From: Burkholderiaceae bacterium
GTDB taxonomy: Bacteria; Pseudomonadota; Gammaproteobacteria; Burkholderiales; Burkholderiaceae_C
Assembly (NCBI GenBank): GCA_022072045.1
Contig: JAJVIL010000094.1
Coordinates: forward strand, 1-35,611
Reading direction: 5' to 3'
DNA length: 35,611 nucleotides
Of the stretch, positions 10,234 to 20,488 are shown piece by piece (the first letter of the stretch is position 1; each line of letters starts with the position of its first letter). The position numbers were made by a program, and so were the translations under genes. The notes under the pieces are model-generated. The model did not search any database. It was not told where the DNA came from and saw only the letters and a list, made by a program, of their open reading frames with translations.

Positions 10234-11505
10234 TCAGCGCACGAGCCGTTCGTCGGCGTAGAGCGACTCGGCCAATTCGCGCAGCCGGATCAGGTGCGCG
10301 GCGGCACCGTCGACCAGCACCTCGGCGGCGCGCGGACGACTATTGTAGTTGCTCGCCATCGCCATCGCATAGGCGCCGGCCGACGTGACGGCCAGCAGGT
10401 CGCCTTCGGCGAGCGTCAGCGAGCGTTCGCGCCCAAGCCAGTCGCCCGATTCGCAGATCGGCCCCACCACGTCCCACACCTCGGGCTCGCCGTCGCGCAG
10501 CGCGCACGGCACGATGCCCATCCAGGCGTCGTACATCGCAGGACGCACGAGATCGTTCATCGCGGCGTCGACGATGCAGAAGTTGCGCTCGCCGCCGCGC
10601 TTGAGCACCAGCACGCGCGTCAGCAGCACGCCGGCGTTGCCGACCAGCGAGCGCCCCGGCTCGAGCAGGATCTCGCGATGCCCATGGCCGCGCGCGTCGA
10701 TGCGCGCAAGCATCGACGCGATCAGTTCGTCCGCCGCCGGCGGGGCTTCGTCTCGGTAGGTGATGCCCAGGCCGCCGCCGAGGTCGATGTGCGCCAGCGC
10801 GACGCCTTCGCGTTCGACGGCCTCGATCAGGTCGAGCAGGCGATCGAGCGCGGCGAGGTATGGTGCGCCATCGGTGACCTGCGAGCCGATATGGCAATCG
10901 ATGCCTGCCACCTCGATGCCCGGCAGGCGCGCTGCCTGCCGGTACAGTGCCACCGCGCGCTCGTGCGCGATGCCGAACTTGTTGCCGCGCAGCCCGGTCG
11001 AGATGTACGGGTGCGTCCGGGCGTCGATATCCGGGTTCACGCGCAGACTGATGCGCGCGACCCGGCCCGCCGATGCGGCGAGGGCGGACAGCGCGAGCAA
11101 CTCGGACTCGCTTTCGACGTTGAAGCAGCGCACACCGCTCGTCAACGCAAAGTGCAGCTCGTCGGCTGTCTTGCCGACACCCGAGAAGACCACCCGCGCG
11201 GGGTCGCCCCCGATCGCGAGCACGCGTCGCAGCTCGCCGCCGGACACGATGTCGAAGCCGCAGCCGGCGGCGGCAAAGGTCTGCAGCACCGCCAGGTTCG
11301 AATTGGCCTTCATCGCGTAGCAGATCAGATGGCGCCGACCTGCCAGGGCCCTCTGGTAAGCCGCCAGCGCGACGCGCATCGCGCTGCGCGAGTACACGTA
11401 CAGCGGGGTGCCGTGCGCCGCAGCCGCGTCGGCCAGACGCACGTCCTCGAGCCACAGCTCGCTCCCCTGGCGGTGGAGAAACGGAGCGCCCGGCAGCGGC
11501 GTCAT
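10234..11505 (-). CDS. lysA: Diaminopimelate decarboxylase
   Basis: HLICYAMKANSNLAVLQTFA PLP-lysine motif, SGGELRRVLAIG, HIDLGGGLGI, ICESGDWLGRER; ATG at 11505 overlaps the upstream lipoprotein stop. Confidence 0.96.
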   Translation of the reverse strand: MTPLPGAPFLHRQGSELWLEDVRLADAAAAHGTPLYVYSRSAMRVALAAYQRALAGRRHLICYAMKANSNLAVLQTFAAAGCGFDIVSGGELRRVLAIGGDPARVVFSGVGKTADELHFALTSGVRCFNVESESELLALSALAASAGRVARISLRVNPDIDARTHPYISTGLRGNKFGIAHERAVALYRQAARLPGIEVAGIDCHIGSQVTDGAPYLAALDRLLDLIEAVEREGVALAHIDLGGGLGITYRDEAPPAADELIASMLARIDARGHGHREILLEPGRSLVGNAGVLLTRVLVLKRGGERNFCIVDAAMNDLVRPAMYDAWMGIVPCALRDGEPEVWDVVGPICESGDWLGRERSLTLAEGDLLAVTSAGAYAMAMASNYNSRPRAAEVLVDGAAAHLIRLRELAESLYADERLVR

Positions 11506-11684
11506 CGGGCCGGTGCGGACGCGGCCGAACTTGTGCTCTTGGGCAGCGTCAGCGGGCCCTTTTGGCCGCACGCCGCCACCATGCCGCACACCAGCAGCAG
11601 GGCCAGCGATCGCAACAGGGACAAGCGCACGGCGGCAAGGCCGTGCGTCCGCCGGATCGCTACACTCTGGCCGCTTCGACGCAT
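11502..11684 (-). CDS. lptM: Small LptM (YifL)-like lipoprotein
   Basis: 60 aa ending LALLLVCGMVAACGQKGPLTLPKS..., typical lipobox and CGQKGPL motif; directly upstream of lysA with ATGA overlap. Confidence 0.85.
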   Translation of the reverse strand: MRRSGQSVAIRRTHGLAAVRLSLLRSLALLLVCGMVAACGQKGPLTLPKSTSSAASAPAR

Positions 11685-11702
11685 CGATCGATTGTATCGA
11701 CC

Positions 11703-12086
11703 ATGCCCGACCCCACCGCACCTTCCGGCGCTCCGAGCGGGCCTCACGCCATGGCCGACAGCGAGTTCCATGCGCGCGCGAACGCAATCCTGGGAACGAT
11801 CGAGACAGCGCTCGATCGCTGGCTGCAGGCCGATGAGATCGACATCGACAGCCATCGCACCGGCGGCCTGCTCGAACTGGTGTTCCCCGGTGGCAGCAAG
11901 ATCGTCGTCAATACGCAGCCGCCGCTGCACGAGTTGTGGCTCGCGGCGCGCACCGGCGGCTACCACTTCCGTCTGATCGACGGCCGCTGGATCGATTCGC
12001 GTAGCGGCGGCGAGTTCTTCGCGATGCTCTCGCGCGAGATCAGCGCGCAAGCCGGACGGCCGCTGGCGATCGAACCGTCGCCCTGA
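11703..12086 (+). CDS. cyaY: Iron-sulfur cluster assembly protein CyaY (frataxin)
   Basis: DSEFHARANAILGTIETALDRW...LELVFPGGSKIVVNTQPPLHELWLAARTGGYHF...WIDSRSGGEFF; divergent to lptM-lysA as commonly seen. Alternative start 11751. Confidence 0.93.
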   Translation: MPDPTAPSGAPSGPHAMADSEFHARANAILGTIETALDRWLQADEIDIDSHRTGGLLELVFPGGSKIVVNTQPPLHELWLAARTGGYHFRLIDGRWIDSRSGGEFFAMLSREISAQAGRPLAIEPSP

Positions 12087-12089
12087 TGC

Positions 12090-14468
12090 TCAGCGCTTGA
12101 ACAGGTCGAGGATGCTCTTGCGCTCGTCTTCGCTCGGCGACTGCGGCGGCAACTGATCCTCCATGCCGAGGCTGGTGACTCCGGCACCGGGGCCGAACTC
12201 CTCGTACATCCACTCGTTGCCATGCAGCACCACGCCCTCGGGCGGCGGCAGCGAACGCGGTGGTATGTGGCGCAGCACCTGGCCCATGTAGTCCATCCAC
12301 ACCGGCAGTGCGAGACCGCCGCCGGTTTCGCGATCGCCGAGCTTGTGCGGCGTGTCGTAGCCGATCCAGACCACGGCCACGATGTCGGGCTGAAAGCCGG
12401 CGAACCAGGCATCGAGCGAGTCGTTGGTGGTGCCCGTCTTGCCTGCGATGTCGGGCCGCCTGAGGGCAGCGGCCTTGGCCGCCGTGCCCGTGCGCGTCAC
12501 CTCGCGCAGCAACTGGGTCATGATGAACGCATTGCGGGCATCGATGGCGCGCATCGATGGTTCGAGCGTCTGAGGTTTCGTCTCCTGCAGGACGCGGCCC
12601 TTGGAGTCGGTGATTCGCGAGATCAGGATCGGATTGACGCGATAGCCGCCATTGGCGAACACGCTGTAAGCGCACGCCATCTGCAGCGGCGTGGTCGTGC
12701 CGGCGCCCAGCGCCATCGTCAAGAACGCCGGGTTTCTTTCGGCGTCGAAGCCGAAGCGGGTGATCCAGTCCTGCGCATAGACCGGACCGATCGCCTGCAG
12801 GATGCGGATCGACACCATGTTCTTCGACTTGGCCAGCCCCTGACGCAGTGTCATCGGCCCTTCGAACTTGCCGTCGTAGTTCTTGGGCTCCCACGGCTGG
12901 CTGCCGGTCGCAGTGGCGTCGAAGAACAACGGCGCATCGTTGATCACCGTCATCGGCGTGAAGCCCTTTTCGAGTGCGGCCGAGTAGATGAACGGCTTGA
13001 AGCTCGATCCGGGCTGTCGCCACGCCTGTGTCACATGGTTGAACTTGCTCTTGTCGAAGTCGAACCCGCCCACCATCGCGAGCACCGAGCCGTCGGTGGG
13101 CCGCATCGAGACGAACGCGCCTTCTACCTCGGGTTGCTGGGTCAGGCTCCAGTCGCCTTTGGGGCCGCGCAGTGCGCGAACCACCGCGCCAGGGCGGATG
13201 CGGCGTTTGGCTGGCGCCCGTTCGGCCAGGCCCGACGTCACCGGTCGCAGCCCCTCGCCGGTAACGGTGATCGATTCGCCGGACGCCAGCACCGCTACCA
13301 CCCGCTTCGGCGAGGCCTCGGTGACGACGGCGGCGAGCAATTCGTCGTTGTCCGGGTGGTCGGCCAGAGCCTCGGCGATCCGGGTGTCCAGTTCCTTCGG
13401 GTCGGAAGGCAGATCGACATACCCTTCGGGCCCGCGGTAGACCTGTCGGCGCTCGTAGTCCATCAACCCCTTGCGCAAGGCGCGATAGGCGATCTCCTGG
13501 TCCGACGAGTCGATCGTCACGTGCACCTCCAAGCCGCGCGAGTAGGTGTCTTCGCCGTACTGTGCGTAGACCATCTGGCGCACGGTCTCGGCCGCGTACT
13601 GGGCATGCACCTTCGACTCGGTGGCGGTGCGATAGCGCAGCGTCTGCTGTCGCGCCGCCTCCGCCTGCTCGCTGGTGATGAAGCCGTTGTCGACCATGCG
13701 ATCGAGGATGTGCAGCTGCCGCACTTTGGCGCGTCGGGGGTTGGCGATCGGGTTGTAGGCCGACGGCGCCTTGGGCAACCCGGCCAGCATCGCCGCCTCG
13801 GCCAGCGTCACGTCGTGCAGCGACTTGCCGAAGTACACCTCGCTGGCAGCGGCGAACCCGTAGGCGCGCTGTCCGAGGTAGATCTGATTCATGTAAATCT
13901 CGAGGATCTGCTCCTTCGAAAGCTGGTTCTCGATCTTCAACGCGAGCAGGATCTCGTAGATCTTGCGAGTGAAGGTCTTCTCGGTGGACAGATAGAAGTT
14001 GCGCGCCAACTGCATCGTGATCGTCGATGCACCCTGGCTCTTGAATTCGCTCAGGCTGGCCAGACCCGCGCGCAGCACGCCCTTGTAGTCGACGCCGCCA
14101 TGCTCGTAGAAGTGCGCGTCCTCGATCGCGAGCACCGCATCCTTCATCACTTTGGGGATCTGTCCGATCGGGGTGAACTGCCGGCGTTCTTCGCCGAACT
14201 CGCCGAGCAGCACACCGTCGGACGACAGCACCCGCAGCGGCAGTTTGGGTCGGTAGTCGCTCAGGCCGTCGATGTCGGGCAGGTTGGGGTAGGCCACGGA
14301 GAGCGCCAGCGCCACCAACGCAGCGCCCGCAGCCAGTGCGGCGCCTGACAAGCCCAACGTCCATGCGAGCACACGCGACGTTACCCGCGCCCAGGCAGGC
14401 CAATGTCGTGTCGGATCCCAGCGCTTTGTCGTGGAGGACGCGGCGTCGGCGCGCGCGTTGTCAGTCAT
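12090..14468 (-). CDS. mrcA: Penicillin-binding protein 1A (bifunctional transglycosylase/transpeptidase)
   Basis: 792 aa; AVLAIEDAHFYEHGGVDYKGVLRA (GT51), QGASTITMQLARNFYLS, RQPGSSFKPFIYSAAL (SxxK), AGKTGTTNDSLDAWFAGF (KTG). Confidence 0.96.
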   Translation of the reverse strand: MTDNARADAASSTTKRWDPTRHWPAWARVTSRVLAWTLGLSGAALAAGAALVALALSVAYPNLPDIDGLSDYRPKLPLRVLSSDGVLLGEFGEERRQFTPIGQIPKVMKDAVLAIEDAHFYEHGGVDYKGVLRAGLASLSEFKSQGASTITMQLARNFYLSTEKTFTRKIYEILLALKIENQLSKEQILEIYMNQIYLGQRAYGFAAASEVYFGKSLHDVTLAEAAMLAGLPKAPSAYNPIANPRRAKVRQLHILDRMVDNGFITSEQAEAARQQTLRYRTATESKVHAQYAAETVRQMVYAQYGEDTYSRGLEVHVTIDSSDQEIAYRALRKGLMDYERRQVYRGPEGYVDLPSDPKELDTRIAEALADHPDNDELLAAVVTEASPKRVVAVLASGESITVTGEGLRPVTSGLAERAPAKRRIRPGAVVRALRGPKGDWSLTQQPEVEGAFVSMRPTDGSVLAMVGGFDFDKSKFNHVTQAWRQPGSSFKPFIYSAALEKGFTPMTVINDAPLFFDATATGSQPWEPKNYDGKFEGPMTLRQGLAKSKNMVSIRILQAIGPVYAQDWITRFGFDAERNPAFLTMALGAGTTTPLQMACAYSVFANGGYRVNPILISRITDSKGRVLQETKPQTLEPSMRAIDARNAFIMTQLLREVTRTGTAAKAAALRRPDIAGKTGTTNDSLDAWFAGFQPDIVAVVWIGYDTPHKLGDRETGGGLALPVWMDYMGQVLRHIPPRSLPPPEGVVLHGNEWMYEEFGPGAGVTSLGMEDQLPPQSPSEDERKSILDLFKR

Positions 14469-14648
14469 ACGAGCGGCCGATTATAGGAAGGCGCTCCCCA
14501 CGAACCGGGGGCTTGCGTGAACTGCTTCTCGCGCGACACAAAGCTACGGCACCGTCAGCCATGGCCTACTGCCGATTGCACTCGCTGAGGCCTCGAGGGC
14601 GGCGTCGGCCCCAGGCAACGGGCCGGCGGATGTTGCGGGAATTTGTCG

Positions 14649-14677
14649 TTGGTGCACAAGGGCTTTACTGCTAGCAT
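14649..14677 (+). promoter_or_regulatory. Possible sigma70-type promoter for the pil operon (TTGGTG-17 bp-TAGCAT)
   Basis: Hexamer-like elements with 17-bp spacing about 60 bp upstream of pilM; visual match only. Confidence 0.3.
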
Positions 14678-14738
14678 TGAAGTGACTTATTAAGAGCGCA
14701 ATCGGCTCTGCGCCGATGCGCCTCGGGAGACCCAATCC

Positions 14739-15818
14739 GTGAGCTTTATGGACCTGTTGCTGGGTCGTAAGCACCCACCCGTCATCGGTCTGGACATCAG
14801 TTCATCGAGCGCGAAGCTGGTTGAACTCGGGCAGACGAGCGGCGGCGAGTTCGTCCTCGAGCGGTTTGCGTCGGAGCCCTTCGAGAAAGGCTGGATCACC
14901 GACGGCCAGATCGAGAAGTTCGACGAAGTGGCCGACGCGGTGCGGCGCGTGGTGCAGAAGAGCGGATCGAAGACCAAGCAAGTCGTGATGGCGATGCCGC
15001 AGTCGGCGGTGATCACCAAGAAGATCATGCTGCCTGCCGGCCTGCGGGAAGAAGAACTCGAGCTGCAGGTCGAGTCGGAAGCCAACCAATATATCCCCTT
15101 CTCGCTCGACGAGGTCAGTCTCGACTTTTGCGTGATCGGACCCAGTGCCACGTCGGTCGGCGACGTCGAAGTGCTGATCGCGGCGTCGCGCAAGGATCGC
15201 GTGCAGGATCGCCAGGGGCTTGCCGAGGCGGCGGGCCTGAAGCCGGTGGTGCTCGACATCGAGTCGCACGCATCGCGGCTGGCGATGAGCCGCGTGGTTT
15301 CGGCGTTGCCCAACGAAGGCAAGGACGCGCTGGTCGCGCTGTTCGAGATCGGCGCCGACACGACCAGCCTGAAGGTGCTGCGCGACGACGAGATGCTGTA
15401 CGACCGTGACCAAGCCTTCGGAGGTTCGCAGCTCACCCAGCTGATCTCGCGCCAGTACGGGTTCTCGTTCGAGGAGGCCGAGGCAAAGAAGCTCGCCGGC
15501 GATCTGCCGGAGGACTACGAGGCTTCGATCCTGGTGCCGTTCGTCGACAGCCTGTCGCAGGAGATCGGACGCGCGCTGCAGTACTTCTTCACCAGCACGC
15601 CGCACCACAAGGTGCACTACGTGATGCTGTCCGGCGGTACCGCCACGTTGCCCGGCCTGAAGGATCGAGTCACCGAGCTGACGGGCTTCGCGTCGATGGT
15701 GGTCAACCCGTTCGATAACATGCGCCTGGGTTCGGGCATCCGCGAGGCCAAGATGCGTCGAGAAGCCGCGTCGTACCTCACGGCGTGCGGCCTGGCGATG
15801 CGGAGGTTCGTGCAGTGA
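14739..15818 (+). CDS. pilM: Type IV pilus assembly protein PilM
   Basis: GLDISSSSAKLVELGQ actin-like fold; VESEANQYIPFSLDEVSLDF; GTG start. Confidence 0.96.
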   Translation: MSFMDLLLGRKHPPVIGLDISSSSAKLVELGQTSGGEFVLERFASEPFEKGWITDGQIEKFDEVADAVRRVVQKSGSKTKQVVMAMPQSAVITKKIMLPAGLREEELELQVESEANQYIPFSLDEVSLDFCVIGPSATSVGDVEVLIAASRKDRVQDRQGLAEAAGLKPVVLDIESHASRLAMSRVVSALPNEGKDALVALFEIGADTTSLKVLRDDEMLYDRDQAFGGSQLTQLISRQYGFSFEEAEAKKLAGDLPEDYEASILVPFVDSLSQEIGRALQYFFTSTPHHKVHYVMLSGGTATLPGLKDRVTELTGFASMVVNPFDNMRLGSGIREAKMRREAASYLTACGLAMRRFVQ

Positions 15819-16432
15819 TCCTGATCAACCTACTCCCGCACCGCGAGGAGAAGCGCGCGGCGCGCAAGCGTGCGTTCTTCGCCGGGCTGGGTGTCGCAGC
15901 CGTGGTCGGTGTCGTGGTCGTCGGCATCTGGTACTCGCTGCTGGAGCAATTGACCTCCGCGCAGCAAGCACGCAACGCCTTCCTCAAGCGAGAGATCACC
16001 AAGCTGGAAGCGCAGATCAAGGACATCGCGAACCTGCGCAACGAGATCGAGGCGTTGAAGGCGCGGCAGCGCGCAGTCGAAGACCTGCAGACCAACCGCA
16101 ACATCCCGGTCTACCTGCTCGACGAACTGGTCAAGCAGACACCCGAGGGAATCTACCTCACCGCGGTCAAGCAAAACGGCAGCGTCGTCACCGTGGCAGG
16201 CATCGCGCAGACCAACGAGCGCGTCTCGGAATTCCTACGCAACACGCAGTACAACTCCAAGTGGCTCGAGCGCCCCGAGCTGGTCGAGATCAAGGCGGTC
16301 AACATGGTCACCGCCAACAAGGAGCAGCGCCGCCTGTTCGATTTCTCGATGCGAGTCACGATGAAGCGACCCGCGCCGCCGGCGGCTGCGGGCTCCGCGC
16401 CCGGCGCGACCGTCGCTGGCAAGGCAGCGTGA
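15815..16432 (+). CDS. pilN: Type IV pilus assembly protein PilN
   Basis: GTG start overlapping pilM stop; ILINLLPHREEKRAARKRAFF; TPEGIYLTAVKQNG. Confidence 0.95.
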   Translation: MILINLLPHREEKRAARKRAFFAGLGVAAVVGVVVVGIWYSLLEQLTSAQQARNAFLKREITKLEAQIKDIANLRNEIEALKARQRAVEDLQTNRNIPVYLLDELVKQTPEGIYLTAVKQNGSVVTVAGIAQTNERVSEFLRNTQYNSKWLERPELVEIKAVNMVTANKEQRRLFDFSMRVTMKRPAPPAAAGSAPGATVAGKAA

Positions 16433-16443
16433 AGGGGTAATCC

Positions 16444-17133
16444 ATGGCCACTCGCTCACGCCAACTCAATTTCGACGTCACGACTCTGCTCGACCATGCG
16501 GCCTCGCAGTTCCGCGGCCTCAACGCGCGCGAGCCCGGCCAATGGCCGGCATTGCCGAAGCTGGCGGCGTGGTTCGGCGCCGCACTGGCCGTCGTCGTGG
16601 CGGGTTGGTTCGCGCTGCTGTCGGGCACCGCCGACGAACTGCAGGCCGAACGCGACCGCGAGCCGGTGCTCAAGACCGACTATCGCAGCAAGCTGGCGCA
16701 GGCCGTGAATCTGACCGAGCTGCGCAAGCAGAAACTGCAGGTTCAGGAATACGTGACCCAGCTCGAGAAGCAGTTGCCGGGCAAGGCCGAAATGGATGCG
16801 CTGCTGTCAGACATCAATCAGGCCGGCCTCGGCCGGGGTCTGCAGTTCGATCTCTTCCGGCCGGGGCAGGTCGAGGTGAAGGAGTACTACGCCGAACTGC
16901 CGATCGCGATCCGTGTCACCGGCCGTTACCACGATCTGGGTTCGTTCGCAGCCGACGTCGCCAATCTGTCGCGCATCGTGACGCTGCACAACCTGAACAT
17001 CGTGCCGGTGAACTCCAAGGACGCCTCGGGCAACCTGGCGATGGACGCCATTGCGCGCACCTACCGCTACCTTGACACCGGGGAAGTCGACGCGCAGCGC
17101 AGGGCAGCGGCGAAGGCGGGGGCCAAGAAATGA
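16444..17133 (+). CDS. pilO: Type IV pilus assembly protein PilO
   Basis: Single N-terminal TM, coiled coil, KQLPGKAEMDALLSDINQAGLGRGLQF, YYAELPIAIRVTGRYHDLGSFAADVANL. Confidence 0.95.
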   Translation: MATRSRQLNFDVTTLLDHAASQFRGLNAREPGQWPALPKLAAWFGAALAVVVAGWFALLSGTADELQAERDREPVLKTDYRSKLAQAVNLTELRKQKLQVQEYVTQLEKQLPGKAEMDALLSDINQAGLGRGLQFDLFRPGQVEVKEYYAELPIAIRVTGRYHDLGSFAADVANLSRIVTLHNLNIVPVNSKDASGNLAMDAIARTYRYLDTGEVDAQRRAAAKAGAKK

Positions 17134-17666
17134 CGAGATCGGGCTTCAAGTGGATCACGCTGGCGGCGCTCGGCGCCGTGCTGGCGGGATGCGGCGCCGA
17201 CACCGACGAATTGCAGACCTGGATGGATCAGCAGCGCCGCGAGGTCAAGCCCAGCATCACGCCGCTGACACCACCCAAGAAGTTCGACCCGGCACCGTAC
17301 GCCAGCCTGCAGGCGGTCGAGCCGTTCAGCAATCAGAAGCTCTCGGTGGCCCTCAAGCAAGAGGCCAAACAGCCGAATTCAGTGCTGGCTGCCGAGTTGA
17401 ACCGGCGCAAGGAGCCGTTGGAGTTCTACACGCTCGACGGCATGAGCATGGTGGGCAGCGTGGTCAAGCAGGGGAGGCCGTTTGCGCTGCTGAGGGTGGA
17501 CAACCTGCTGTACCAGGTGAAGGTCGGGGATTACCTGGGTCAGAACTACGGACGGATCACCAAGATCACCGAGACCGAGATCGCGCTGCGCGAGATCGTT
17601 CAAGATGCCGCCGGCGAATGGATCGAGCGGCCCGGCACGCTGCAGCTGCAGGAGAAGGCGCGATGA
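17130..17666 (+). CDS. pilP: Type IV pilus assembly lipoprotein PilP
   Basis: Lipobox VLAGCGADTDELQTWM; LEFYTLDGMSMVGSVVKQGRPFALLRVDNLLYQVKVGDYLGQNYGRI. Confidence 0.95.
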   Translation: MTRSGFKWITLAALGAVLAGCGADTDELQTWMDQQRREVKPSITPLTPPKKFDPAPYASLQAVEPFSNQKLSVALKQEAKQPNSVLAAELNRRKEPLEFYTLDGMSMVGSVVKQGRPFALLRVDNLLYQVKVGDYLGQNYGRITKITETEIALREIVQDAAGEWIERPGTLQLQEKAR

Positions 17667-19822
17667 ATCAACAGCGGGAGAACCTCAACATGTTGAAGTG
17701 GCGCCTGAGGGCGGCTGCGTTCTTGCTGGGCTTGGCTGCGCCGCTGATGGGATGGGCCCAGAACACGATCCAGGCCATCACCAGCAGCCAGCAGGCAGGC
17801 AGCGAAGTCGTTCGCATCGAGCTGTCGGAGCCGTTGGCCGCAGCGCCCACCGGCTTCGCGGTGCAAGCGCCGCCCCGGGTCGCGCTCGACCTTCCAGGGA
17901 TCGGCAACGGGCTGGGTCGTTCCACCGTCGATATCAATCAAGGCAACCTGCGCTCGGTCAGCGTCGCGCAGGCCGGTGACCGCACCCGGCTGGTTTTCAA
18001 CCTGAAGCAAGCGGCCAACTACCGGACGGAACTGCAAGGCAAAGTGTTGGTCGTCGTGCTCGAAGGCAGTGGCGCATCCGCAAGCGCGGCCACACCCAGC
18101 CCCACCGGCGAACCCGTTCATTTCGCGGCCAGCCAGAACCGCGAGCAACTGCCGATCAAGGACATCGATTTCCGCCGCGGCCCCGACGGGGCGGGCCGCG
18201 TGGTGGTCGGATTGTCGAGCACGCAGGTAGGTGTCGACATCCGCCAGCAGGGGCAGAACCTGGTGGTCGACTTCCTGCGCTCGACGTTGCCTGACGCACT
18301 GAGGCGCCGGCTCGACGTGACCGACTTCGGCACGCCGGTGCAGACCGTGTCTGCGACGCAGAACGGCGACCGCGTGCACCTCGTCGTCACCCCGCGCGGC
18401 TCGTGGGAGCACAGTGCCTACCAGACCGACAACCAGTTCGTGCTCGAAGTGCGGCCGATGAAGGTCGACCCGAACAAGCTCACGCAGGGTCCGGGGTATT
18501 CGGGCGAGAAGCTGTCGCTGAACTTCCAGAACATCGAAGTTCGCGCGTTGCTGCAGGTGATCGCCGACTTCACCAACTTCAACGTCGTGACCAGCGACAC
18601 GGTTACGGGCAGCGTCACGCTGCGGCTGAAGGACGTGCCCTGGGATCAGGCGCTCGACATCATCCTGCAGAGCAAGGGCCTGGGCGTGCGCAAGTCGGGC
18701 AACGTACTGTGGATCGCGCCGAAGGACGAGATCGCGGCCAAGGAGAAGCTCGAACTCGAGTCGCGCAAGCAGATCGCCGACCTCGAGCCGGTCCGTATGC
18801 AGGCGTTCCAGTTGAACTACACGAAGGCCGATGAAGTGGCCAAGGGTCTGACCGGGTCCGGCCAGCAGTCGGGCGGCACCGCCACGCGCATCCTGAGCCC
18901 GCGCGGCAGCGTGATCTCCGAATCGCGGACGAACCAGCTCTTCGTCACCGACATCCCGTCCAAACTCGAAGAGATCCAGTCGTTGATCTCCAAGATCGAC
19001 GTGCCCGTGCGGCAAGTGATGATCGAGGCGCGCATTGTCGAGGCCGACGACAAATTCGGACGCGCGTTGGGTGTCAAGCTCGGTGCACTCGATCTGAACG
19101 CCAACCCCGGCTACGACATCGGTCGCGGCCGGATGTCGCTGCCCACCGGCAACTACCTGGGCGTCGGTGAGCAGACAGGCCAGGCCGCGGTCACCGGGGG
19201 CAGCTACATCCCGAACACGCAGTTCATCAACCTGCCTGCCAACACGGGCACGCTCGGCGGTGCGACCGCGGCGTCGTTTGCGCTCTCGTTGTTCAGCGCA
19301 TCGGCGCAACGGTTCCTGAACCTGGAGTTGTCGGCGCTCGAGGCCGACGGCAAGGGCAAGGTCATCTCCAGCCCGCGCGTGATCACCGCCGACCAGATCA
19401 AGGCGCTGATCGAGCAGGGGACCGAGTTGCCTTACCAGGTGGCCACCTCGAGCGGAGCGACGTCGATCCAGTTTCGCAAGGCCAATCTGAAGCTCGAGGT
19501 CACGCCGCAGATCACGCCCGAGGGCAACGTGATCCTCGATGTCGACGTCAACAAAGACAGCGTCGGCCAGAACACCGCAGCCGGCTTTGCGATCGACACC
19601 AAGCACGTGAAGACGCAGGTCTTGGTCGAGAACGGCGGCACGGTGGTGATCGGCGGCATCTTCAGCCAGACCGAGCGCGACGACGTCAACAAGGTGCCGC
19701 TGCTGGGCGATATTCCTGTGATCGGCTACCTGTTCAAGAACTCCACCCGTACCTCGGCCAAGACCGAGCTGCTGATATTCCTGACGCCGAAGATCGTCAC
19801 CGATCGCACGGCTGCACGCTGA
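17663..19822 (+). CDS. pilQ: Type IV pilus secretin PilQ
   Basis: AMIN-like N-terminus, ISLNFQNIEVRALLQVIADFTNFNVV-like NolW/STN region, secretin domain VISSPRVITADQIKALIEQGTELPYQ, VNKVPLLGDIPVIGYLFKN. Start at ATG 17663, not the longer ORF at 17051. Confidence 0.96.
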   Translation: MNQQRENLNMLKWRLRAAAFLLGLAAPLMGWAQNTIQAITSSQQAGSEVVRIELSEPLAAAPTGFAVQAPPRVALDLPGIGNGLGRSTVDINQGNLRSVSVAQAGDRTRLVFNLKQAANYRTELQGKVLVVVLEGSGASASAATPSPTGEPVHFAASQNREQLPIKDIDFRRGPDGAGRVVVGLSSTQVGVDIRQQGQNLVVDFLRSTLPDALRRRLDVTDFGTPVQTVSATQNGDRVHLVVTPRGSWEHSAYQTDNQFVLEVRPMKVDPNKLTQGPGYSGEKLSLNFQNIEVRALLQVIADFTNFNVVTSDTVTGSVTLRLKDVPWDQALDIILQSKGLGVRKSGNVLWIAPKDEIAAKEKLELESRKQIADLEPVRMQAFQLNYTKADEVAKGLTGSGQQSGGTATRILSPRGSVISESRTNQLFVTDIPSKLEEIQSLISKIDVPVRQVMIEARIVEADDKFGRALGVKLGALDLNANPGYDIGRGRMSLPTGNYLGVGEQTGQAAVTGGSYIPNTQFINLPANTGTLGGATAASFALSLFSASAQRFLNLELSALEADGKGKVISSPRVITADQIKALIEQGTELPYQVATSSGATSIQFRKANLKLEVTPQITPEGNVILDVDVNKDSVGQNTAAGFAIDTKHVKTQVLVENGGTVVIGGIFSQTERDDVNKVPLLGDIPVIGYLFKNSTRTSAKTELLIFLTPKIVTDRTAAR

Positions 19823-19844
19823 CGCCGCCTCTCGACGGGTGAGC

Positions 19845-19868
19845 AACCGCCGGCCCGGGCCGGCGGTT
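19845..19868. terminator. Candidate terminator: 24-nt perfect palindrome between pilQ and aroK
   Basis: AACCGCCGGCCCGGGCCGGCGGTT followed by TGCATTTAT; weak T-tract. Confidence 0.5.
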
Positions 19869-19892
19869 TGCATTTATGCTGCGGCCCAGACG

Positions 19893-20459
19893 ATGACGGT
19901 CATCGCGTTGGTCGGAATGCCGGGCAGCGGCAAATCGAGTGTCGGGCGCCAGCTCGCCCGTCGCCTGGGCTGGGCGTTCGCCGACGCCGACTCGGAGGTC
20001 GAGCGTCAAATCGGCGGCGCGATTCGTGCTTACTTCGAGCAGCATGGCGAGGCGGCTTTCCGAGACATCGAGCAGACCGTTCTGGCTCGACTGCTCGAGC
20101 GCGACCGCTTGATCCTCGCGACGGGCGGTGGAGCTGTCCTTCGCGAGGCGAATCGACGCTTGCTGGCCTCGCGCGCCGAAGTCGTCTATCTGCGATCGAC
20201 TCCGGAAGAGCTGATGCGCAGGCTGCGGCACGACACGCACCGGCCACTGCTGCAGGTGGGCGATCCGATGCGCAAGCTGCGCGAGTTGTACGAACAGCGA
20301 GACCGCCTCTATCGCGAGTGCGCACGCTTCGTGATCGAAACGGGCAGGCCGTCGGTAAAGCTGCTGTGCGGCATGATCCTGATGCAGCTCGAACTGGCCG
20401 GCTTGGTCGACCCCGCCGAGGCGCCGTCGCCGCTGACGCCCGGTCGTGCTGGCGACTGA
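19893..20459 (+). CDS. aroK: Shikimate kinase
   Basis: [49 protein letters not shown]. Confidence 0.95.
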   Translation: MTVIALVGMPGSGKSSVGRQLARRLGWAFADADSEVERQIGGAIRAYFEQHGEAAFRDIEQTVLARLLERDRLILATGGGAVLREANRRLLASRAEVVYLRSTPEELMRRLRHDTHRPLLQVGDPMRKLRELYEQRDRLYRECARFVIETGRPSVKLLCGMILMQLELAGLVDPAEAPSPLTPGRAGD

Positions 20460-20488
20460 TCGGGCCGTGCCGCCCCTACACTAAGCTC

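Noticed and set aside
14739-19822. pilMNOPQ cluster next to PBP1A and aroKB as a novel system
   Set aside because: Well-known conserved proteobacterial gene order.
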